Part shown: positions 58,101-64,000 of the stretch, piece after piece | How positions within the stretch are numbered: the first letter of the stretch is position 1 | Layout: each line of letters begins with the position of its first letter | DNA from: Gymnorhina tibicen | Lineage: Eukaryota > Chordata > Aves > Passeriformes > Artamidae | Assembly: GCA_013399875.1 (NCBI GenBank) | Contig: VXAZ01003463.1 | Location: forward strand, 148,968-212,967 | Length of the DNA stretch: 64,000 nt | Direction: 5' to 3' | Notes under the pieces: generated by a model | What the model saw: the letters and a program-made list of their open reading frames with translations, nothing else | What the model was told of the DNA's origin: nothing | The model's database searches: none | Position numbers and translations under genes: made by a program

Positions 58101-61100
58101 ATATATAAAAATGTGTATATATTTTTTATGCATATATAAATACACATATTTTTATATATACATTCATCTCTAGCTCGTGTTTCAAGCACTGGAGAGAGGG
58201 AAGATCCAACACTCAGCATTCCGAGCAATACCCATCCCCTCATCTGCAGTGACCCGAGCCACCAGCCCCTGCGTGACTCACTGCATGTGTGTGTGCATTT
58301 CCCCCGGATGCCGGCCTGGAGGAGGCCTCCGCACTCTTTCTAGCATTTGCAAGCCCAGGCTCGCCCAAATTATTCAAACTGAGAAACGCAGCTCCCCTGC
58401 CCTGGCCTCCCGGGGCAGGCAGAGCTCGGGCAGGGTCACATTTCTGCACGCGGACACCTCCCTGGACTGAGGCTGAGAAGGGAAAATCCTTTCTGGTCTA
58501 AGTGTGAAATACCCGTTTCTGGGGAACCCCCTGCCCTGGTGTCCGATGCCCTGCAATGGCATCACAGAATCCCAGGATCACTGAGGCTGGAAGAGCCCTC
58601 CCAGACCATCAAATCCGAGCTGTGCCCGGTCCCCACCTTGTCCCCAGCCCAGAGCCCTGAGTGCCACCTCCAGGCCTTCCTTGGGCACCTCCAGGGATGG
58701 GGACTCCAAACCTCCCTGGGCAGCCCCTTCCAGTGTTTAACAACCCTTTCCATGGGGAAATTCCTGCTGGTGTCCCCCCTGAGCCTCCTTTTCTCCAGGC
58801 TGAGCCCCTTTCCCAGCTCCCTCAGCCTCTGCTCATAATGCTGGGATAATTCCTTGCTGGAAAAGATCAGATTTAGTTGTGCAAGGCCGAGCTGCCCTCA
58901 GATACTGCTGCAAATCTGAAAAGGCTTCTTGGCTCATTGGCTTCAGCCTGATTTCCTCTACAGTCGCAAGTTTGTGACTGTCACCTGTATTATATCAATG
59001 TCTCAGAGCCAAATTTTTATTTGGGAACCTACTTCCCATTGAAACTGTGAGTGGGGTGCTGGATTTCTTTTCCTGGTCTGTCCAGCGCCAGAGAAAAACA
59101 CCTATAAATAATTTGTGTGTGTGTGTGTGTGTGAGGGGGTTCATTTGTATAAGGTTTTTTTCCTTTTGTAAATGAGAAGAGATTTTGATACCAAATCTTT
59201 GCAGCTCAAATAACAAGAAAAGCCATCAGCCCAGGATTGCACAGTTCCCAGGGAAATGAGGCTCGGAGAGGCCAGCAAGGAGATGATGAGGCTGCACCTT
59301 TCCTCAGTCTGCAGGTCATCAATTTGTCTGTGAGTTCATTTTCCCTCTAAAAAATGGACACAACAATACCCCTCAGGGCCACGCTAATACTCGGTTTGTT
59401 ATTTGTGAAATGGGGATGAGTTTCTGCAGAGAAACGCTTCCACAGAAAGATCATTTCACAAACCCTTAGCTGATGGGTTTAATTCCCTCCCCCGTTGCTC
59501 AGGTACTGCACCGACAGCGGCACGGAGGATTTGAGGAGACTGATCCCATTTTTCACACGAACATTTAATGAGCTGACATCGCATCGCCCTCCGCCTGAGC
59601 CTGTGGATTCCTGCAGCCCATCCACCGGGGCCTGAGTCAGGGCTGGAAACCTCCCACAAATCTGCTTTGGTGCCCAGTGGTGTTTAGCTAACAACAGAAC
59701 ATCATCTCATCGGAGATTTCAGTTAAATCATCGCATTTTCCTGCTTTAATAAGGCACCATTAATTCAGTGTTGTGGCTGGGTCTGGGCTGCTGCCCACTG
59801 GCGTCTCAGAGGAGTCTCTGCCTGAGCGACCTCAGCTGGACCCAGCACAGAATTGTTCTGTCCCGGGATCATGGAATGGTTTGGACTGGGAGGGACCTTA
59901 AAGCTCATCCGTGGGCAGGGACGCCTTCCACTATCCCAGGGTGTTCCAAGACCCGTCCAGCCTGGCCTTGGACACTGCCTGGGATGGGGCTGTGTCCCCC
60001 TGGAGTGCCTCTGAGATGCTGGCACTGGCACAGGGCTGGAGCCAGGCTGAGCACCCAGCTGCCAGCTGGGCAATGCTGGATTTTCGCTCCCTTGCCCATT
60101 TTAACAGCGCAGGAGCCCCGGTTCACGGGTACGAAACACACCCAGTTTACGTCTGGGCTGCCTGGGGGGCACACACGGATCCAAACCTAAATCCACAGCA
60201 ACCCCAGCCCCACCACAGTCCCCTTCCTGAACGTTCCTCCTGCTCCTGTCTCGGGGTGGGACCTTGCAGCCCTTGCCACAAGTCCCTGCTTGGCTGCCAG
60301 CAGGCAGCAGCTGAGATCTGCCTGGGAGGGGCCATTGGTAAATTACCCAGTGGGTACATTAATTAATTAATTCATTAATTAGCCCTGCTTTATGCATTTT
60401 AAGAGGAAAATAAAGGGCCCTGGCAATCTGCTCACACTTGAACGCTCTGTTACCCTCCATTAGAGGCTGATGGGCACTGAGGGGTGGGCTGGGAGAGCAT
60501 TTAAATCCACTCAAAGCAGCTTTCAGCAGCTCTTCCTGATGTGGGGTCTCACCACCAGCCCCCTTTTGTCCTTCACTAACGGCATCATCTCCCATTTAGC
60601 AGCAGAATTCGGAAATATAAACAACGTAAATAATATAAATATAAATGGACTTTTGGACCAGTGACATCTCTCTCCCTGCCCTGGGGATGCCCCTACCCCT
60701 TGTGCTTCGCTTTGAAAAGCGCTGACCTACAGATACAACCTCTGTGGCTCCTCCTCTGTGGATCACAAGGCTCCACACCTTCAGATCCTGCACATTTCTG
60801 AGCCTCTTCAGATACAAAATAAAGCACAAGAACATTTGAGAAAGGCTTAAGAAGATTTAAGGCCATGCTTAGGTCGAGAGAGAGGAAGCAGTCCGTGTTT
60901 AGGGTGCCCTAGGGGGAGCCTAAGGGGAAAAGAAAATTCCTCCAGGTTACAGGAATTTTAAAACATAAAAAAAATGATGTTCAGGCAAGATGTGAAGCTC
61001 TCAGGAAGGACAGGGTGACACAGGCACTGCTTTGGGAACTGTGGGCTATGGAACAAGCCCGGTATGGGAGAGTCACGGATTCAAAAGTTACCCAAAATGG

Positions 61101-62354
61101 AGTAAGTGGTGCCCAAATGCTGCAAAATGCAGCTGCAGAAAAGGTGATTGTGGGATTGGGACTCTCTGGACTTTGGGCTCCTCTTATTTAGAATCCTGGA
61201 ATCACAGAATATCCTGAGCTGGAAGGGACTGAAGGGATCATCCAGTCCCCCTCCTGGCCCTGCCCAGACACCCCAACAGCCCCACCCTGGGCATCCCTGG
61301 CAGCGCTGCCCAAACGCTCCTGGAGCTCTGGCAGCCTCGGGGCCGTGCCCATTCCCTGGGGAGCCTGGGCAGTGCCCAGCACCCTCTGGGGGAAGAACCT
61401 TTCCCTGCTCTCCAGCCTGAGCCTGCCCTGGCCCAGCCCCAGCCGTTCCCTGGGTGCTGTCCCTGTCCCAGGGCAGAGATCGGGGCTGCCCCTCGGGAGG
61501 GGCTGCAGCCCCCGGGGAGCTCTGACCTCGGGCTGCTCCAGCTGAGCAATCCCGGTTTCCTCCCGTCTCCCATTCTGCCCATTCTCTCGATGAACACTGG
61601 GCTTCATTTCCCCCTCTGTGGTGGGAGGCACTGACATCTCCTGCCCTCTGGGCCTGGCTATGAACTTGCATTTGCAAGGAGTCAAATACTGGTGCTGAGA
61701 GCCGTGTGAGGCACTGCTGGTGACACAAACAGCGCTCCTGATTTGTGCTGAGGAAAAGCAGAATCTCGGTAAATTGTCTCTGTTCGATTTTCCTATCTTA
61801 GGCTCCCTATGCTCGCCCTCTGCCTGTTTGAGTTCCTTGCTCTGTGCCTTTTGCTGCTCTTCTCCCCTTGTCCCTTCTCGACCCAGCTGTTCCCTTCTCC
61901 CTTTTCCCCACACACCAGGAGTGGCTTTGGAATATGTGGAACACATCTTCACCCCTGTCCCGTGAAGACGAGGACTTTACATGCATTTGCAAGAGCCAGC
62001 ACTTAAAATAAGACCTTAAAATCAGAGTAATGTTCACATCTCCTGGCAAAAAGCTCTTTTGCACAGGCGCCCCGGGGCACATTCGGAAATATTTGTTATT
62101 TCCTCAGCCGTGCACTGCCTCCTGGATGTACTGAGTAATTTGAAAGCTTTTCTTCTTATTCTCATTTTTTCCCCCTACTACTTCAGCTCTTCACCAAGAG
62201 GAGTCTTTACGGGAAATGCTAAGATGGGCACAATTGGCTTATTTGTGACCCTGGGCAATATTTGCATTACAGATGTGACAAACTGCATGCATTGTTTAGG
62301 GGTCTTACCTGTCCTGATGGGTTTTTTGATGCCCTCCATGGCAGGACCAGCTGC
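51767..62354 (-). CDS. TNFSF8: TNFSF8 (CD30 ligand), partial: join(51767..52164,52894..52965,62309..62354), exon 1 outside the window
   Basis: This gene encodes a type II membrane cytokine that in mammals binds CD30 (TNFRSF8) on activated lymphocytes. Three exons (46, 72 and 398 nt) join in phase 1 and 1 into 171 residues and a TGA stop. Human CD30L has 234, so about 60 N-terminal residues (tail and membrane anchor) are missing. The TNF homology domain is recognised from ELVIREEGLYLIFCHLNF, SPIDLKIELLVN, TLCASE and LPNENVLGVLRYG, at family-conserved positions. Sequons NGS and NCS are present. The first codon here follows a phase-0 splice. Position next to TNFSF15 on the same strand supports orthology. 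Exon 2 is the least certain, being short and poorly conserved. Confidence 0.92.
52165..52893 (-). other. TNFSF8: TNFSF8 intron 3
   Basis: This is a 729-base intron with GTCAGT donor and CCCAG acceptor. It contains an AT-rich 30-bp direct repeat. Confidence 0.85.
52647..52765. repeat. 30-bp perfect direct repeat, 89 bp apart
   Basis: The 30-base AT-rich word at 52647-52676 (core TATATATAGGACATATTT) recurs identically at 52736-52765. A weaker related copy lies between them. AATGTCC precedes the first and follows the second. Confidence 0.85.
52894..52965 (-). CDS. TNFSF8: TNFSF8 exon 3: start of TNF homology domain
   Basis: This 72-nt exon encodes NTFEDYLRILQRVPDKGAAAYMR across split codons. 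The acceptor is ctcttcAG and the donor AGAG|GTCAGT. It aligns with the human segment ending AYLQ. Both human cysteines of this exon are absent. Confidence 0.88.
53242..53487 (+). mobile_element. CR1 LINE 3'-end fragment, plus orientation
   Basis: It reads from a degraded TTTTAAATTAAAAGAG start, through GAGGGTGGGGAGGCCCTGGC, to GGGATTCTCTGATTCTATGA, an intact 3' terminus. Confidence 0.88.
53675..53837 (-). mobile_element. CR1 LINE 3'-end fragment, minus orientation
   Basis: It starts ATCCTAGAGTGGTTTGGGTTGG and ends at TTCTCTGGGCACC, where GC-rich DNA begins abruptly. Confidence 0.88.
53838..54410. repeat. GC-rich, CpG-dense block with degenerate CCATCCCACGG minisatellite
   Basis: About 570 bases are far more GC- and CpG-rich than the surroundings. 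From about 54037 to 54302, irregular 22-30-base units share CTCCATCCCACGG; GGGGACGGCTCCATCCCACGG appears nearly unchanged several times. All six frames are largely open as a result. It is bounded by CR1 copies in opposite orientation. It may be a repeat-born intronic CpG island; a promoter cannot be excluded. Confidence 0.8.
54533..54692 (+). mobile_element. CR1 LINE 3'-end fragment, plus orientation
   Basis: It reads ATCCATCCCTGGCAGTGTCC through CTTTAAGGTCCCTTCCAACCC to CCTGATTCTGTGACTCT. Confidence 0.87.
55158..55681 (+). mobile_element. CR1 LINE fragment, plus orientation, about 520 bp
   Basis: It begins near the CR1 block CACTCTGCTCTGTGCTGGTG, passes GGAGCAGCTGAGGGCACTGGGG and GGAAAGGTTCTTCCCCCAGAGG, and ends at the intact 3' tail TTCCGTGATTCCATGATTCT. 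Its close similarity to the copies at 24738, 41607 and 61191 suggests a recent subfamily. Confidence 0.92.
55682..57134. other. TNFSF8 intron 2 sequence, nothing recognised
   Basis: No repeat family or coding sequence is recognised in this part of the intron. Confidence 0.45.
57135..57265. repeat. 13-bp minisatellite, about 10 units
   Basis: The unit GGGACTGGGAAAT, with A/G and T/C variants, repeats about ten times. The resulting peptide-like repeat in the plus frames is an artefact. Confidence 0.92.
57857..58170. repeat. Extended AT-rich tract: (TA)n, (TG)n, then (TATTTA)n
   Basis: TA dinucleotides (57857-57873) pass into TG units (to about 57900). A long hexanucleotide array ATTTAT follows to about 58000, then irregular A/T DNA to 58170. 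An ambiguous base (N) is at 58031. Confidence 0.95.
58561..58845 (-). mobile_element. CR1 LINE fragment, minus orientation
   Basis: It begins ATCACAGAATCCCAGGATCACTGAGG and continues to GAGCCTCCTTTTCTCCAGGCTGAGCC, the reverse complement of the subfamily at 19610. Confidence 0.88.
58846..59867. other. TNFSF8 intron 2 sequence, with a (TG)n microsatellite
   Basis: A (TG) run of about ten units lies at 59114-59133. Nothing else is recognised. Confidence 0.5.
59868..59985 (-). mobile_element. CR1 LINE 3'-end fragment, minus orientation
   Basis: It begins ATCATGGAATGGTTTGGACTGGG and continues to CCTGGCCTTGGACACTGCC. Part of the element is deleted between AGCTCATCC and GTGGGCAGGG. Confidence 0.85.
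59986..61190. other. TNFSF8 intron 2 sequence, no element beyond AT repeats
   Basis: A (TTAA)n-like run lies at about 60357-60384 and an AT-rich patch at 60612-60650. No gene is recognised. Confidence 0.45.
61191..61550 (-). mobile_element. CR1 LINE fragment, minus orientation, about 360 bp
   Basis: It begins AATCCTGGAATCACAGAATATCC and continues through GGGCATCCCTGGCAGCGCTG and CTCGGGAGGGGCTGCAGCCC to GGGCTGCTCCAGCTGAGCAA. It is the reverse complement of the copy at 55158, to which it is very similar. Confidence 0.92.
62309..62354 (-). CDS. TNFSF8: TNFSF8 exon 2: stalk
   Basis: This 46-nt exon encodes AAGPAMEGIKKPIRT plus the first base of a Gly codon. The acceptor is ctctttcAG and the donor ACAG|GTAAGA. 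Phase 0 in and phase 1 out continue correctly into exon 3 (reading IRTG-NTFEDYL), matching the human layout where the stalk exon ends before GN. Confidence 0.8.
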
Positions 62355-64000
62355 CTGAAAGAGAAGAAAGAGAAGAGATGGATTATTCTGGGAACAGGGA
62401 ATATCCATTCCACATGCAACCCTGCTTTAAAAGTGGATCTGAAACGTTGCCCTGTTTTTCTAACGTAGGAAATCGACATTTCTGACGCAGCCAGATTCTC
62501 TCAGTGCAGTAAGAATTTGTGTGGGTTTTATTGGGGTTGTTTCAGAAGGACAAGTCCTAAAAATCCCACTCTTTGTGGCTTGCAGAGCTTGGAGAGAGTA
62601 GGACAGAGTGGGACTGGACAATCTGGAGAGCCAGTGTTTATGCCTGGGAAAGAGCATTAAAGCTGTGGAGCTGAGGTCTGAGTGTGACAGTGATGTCCTG
62701 AGATGTAAAACCAAGGGTAAAAATGGCACAGGAAATTGTCCTCAATCGGCACGACACGAGAAACTCCCAGAAAACCAGCTCCAGGGGTGAAATGCAGCAG
62801 GATTCCTCTGACGGCACCTTTCTGTCACCCAAACACACAACCCCGTGTCAGTGGCAGCCCATGAATGCCCAGCAGTGCCCTCAAGGAGCAGAAAGTTCTC
62901 CCAGCCGCTGAGGAAAGCACCGGGAGCTCCTCACTGTCCCCCATCCCTTCGCTCTCACTCTGGGTGACCCCACAGGGATTTCAGTGTCAGGGAGGGGGTT
63001 TTGCTCAGGCTGGGCTGAACCAGCTCCTCTTACCCGGGTACAAATTACCTGGGCTAATTATGCAGGCTAATCAGGCCAGGTGCAGCTTAGCACATTGGAA
63101 GGGATCCAGCAGGATCATTAAGTCCTTCTCTCTGCTCCTCGCTTGCCTAAAACTAAACCACAGGACTAAAAACATCCTCCAGGTCCTCCCTGAGCCCTGT
63201 CAGACTCGGTGCCCTGAGCACTTCCCTGGGGAGTGACCCACCAGCATGTCCAGGAAGGAGAAATTTGGGAAGCTCTACCAGCTTTAACAGAACATCTGGT
63301 ATCTCCTGGGAGGGATTAGGAACTCCTGAGGTGGGGAACGGCTTCATCCAAAGCGGTGTTACAGCATAAACACCTCGTTTCTGTGTGTGAAGTGGATAAA
63401 TGGGTGGTGTGGGGAGAAGGAAGGTGGTTGGACAGAGAGGGAAGCTGTCTTGGGTCTGTTTGTCTTAACTAATATTCTCATCTTAAATGTTCAGGAAGGT
63501 TTTTAATTAGATTTTGGCTTCACGTGGCCTCGTTTCGAGCAACAGTGAAGTGTGGAGCTGCATCTGCTCCCAGCAAAGAGTTGTTATCCTCTGGTCTGAT
63601 GCCAGGTGCTGTGCCCTGCAGAGGTGGCAGAGCTGCTCCCAGCTGGGCTGGGCAGTGACAGGTTAATGCTTGGACCCACGGACCTTTGGGCTCTCTCCCA
63701 GTTTCTCTGATTCTCTGATTCTCGGGGAATTTGGAGATCTGTAATTTGTCCCTTTTCTCTCCCCACGCCTGTGTAAGGCAGGGCAGAGTCACCTGCTGAG
63801 CCGATATTTCTCCAGGTGACATTCCTGAGCTGAGCAGGAAGGTGCTGGGCAGGAGGAGAGCAGGAACCCAGAGATACAATTTGAAAAAAACCAGGTATTT
63901 CCAAGCTTTTTGTCCCTGACTTGACATCCTCCCTTGGGAATTCTCGTGGATCTCACCAAATGTAAAACTGAGAAGGGTTTGGGCTGAAAACACTCCCAGG
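62355..64000 (-). other. TNFSF8: Start of TNFSF8 intron 1, no exon 1 seen
   Basis: Upstream of exon 2 on the gene strand I find no ATG exon with a membrane-spanning segment ending in a phase-0 donor. A weak CR1-like remnant may lie near 63095-63250 (GGAAGGGATCCAGCAGGATC). Confidence 0.5.

Larger units (their letters stand above)
52966..62308 (-). other. TNFSF8: TNFSF8 intron 2
   Basis: The intron is about 9.3 kb, GTAAGA to TTCAG. It is rich in CR1 fragments and simple repeats and contains a GC-rich minisatellite block near its 3' end. A poly(T) tract lies at about 53012-53029. No other gene is seen in it. Confidence 0.82.

Noticed and set aside
63520..63993. Candidate TNFSF8 exon 1, since it has a hydrophobic stretch
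   Set aside because: It does not end in a phase-0 donor after a membrane anchor, and nothing resembles the CD30L N-terminus. Exon 1 is more likely outside the window.

Overview
The window looks like nuclear DNA of a bird, most likely a passerine. It has two tumour-necrosis-factor-superfamily genes split by canonical GT/AG introns, about two dozen fragments of CR1-type LINE retrotransposons (the dominant avian repeat), one avian-type retroviral LTR, many minisatellites, and one assembly gap. There are no bacterial-style operons, CRISPR arrays or phage modules. Most long open frames lie in GC-rich or repeat DNA and are not genes.

Both genes are on the minus strand. TNFSF15 (TL1A/VEGI) appears complete: exon 1 at 15748-15945, two very short exons at 8816-8867 and 8045-8092, and the main TNF-homology exon at 2415-2842. 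All splice phases join correctly and predict 241 residues. A GC-rich promoter region lies at 15946-16480 with a perfect NF-kappaB consensus and weaker CCAAT, TATA-like and IRF-like matches. TNFSF8 (CD30 ligand) is partial: exons 2, 3 and 4 at 62309-62354, 52894-52965 and 51767-52164. Exon 1, with cytoplasmic tail and membrane anchor, is not seen and should lie beyond base 64000. The order and shared strand match the TNFSF15-TNFSF8 neighbourhood of other amniotes. Both products are predicted type II membrane cytokines acting on lymphocytes.

The 16.5-51.7 kb intergenic block holds no recognisable gene. It contains CR1 fragments in both orientations, a 15-copy 50-bp minisatellite (21980-22729), a pentanucleotide array, a 5'-truncated or solo LTR (about 41.82-42.55 kb) and a 759-base gap of N (49386-50144) flanked by poly(A) and poly(T). 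TNFSF8 intron 2 holds a GC-rich CpG-dense minisatellite block (53838-54410) between two inverted CR1 copies and a 300-bp extremely AT-rich tract (57857-58170).

I did not find a new biological system. The most notable points are: the avian TL1A TNF domain lacks every cysteine, including both positions of the loop disulfide of the human protein; an in-frame ATG just upstream of TNFSF15 exon 4 parallels the human short isoform VEGI-174; TNFSF8 has a rearranged cysteine set; and the TNFSF15 promoter has a perfect kappaB site.
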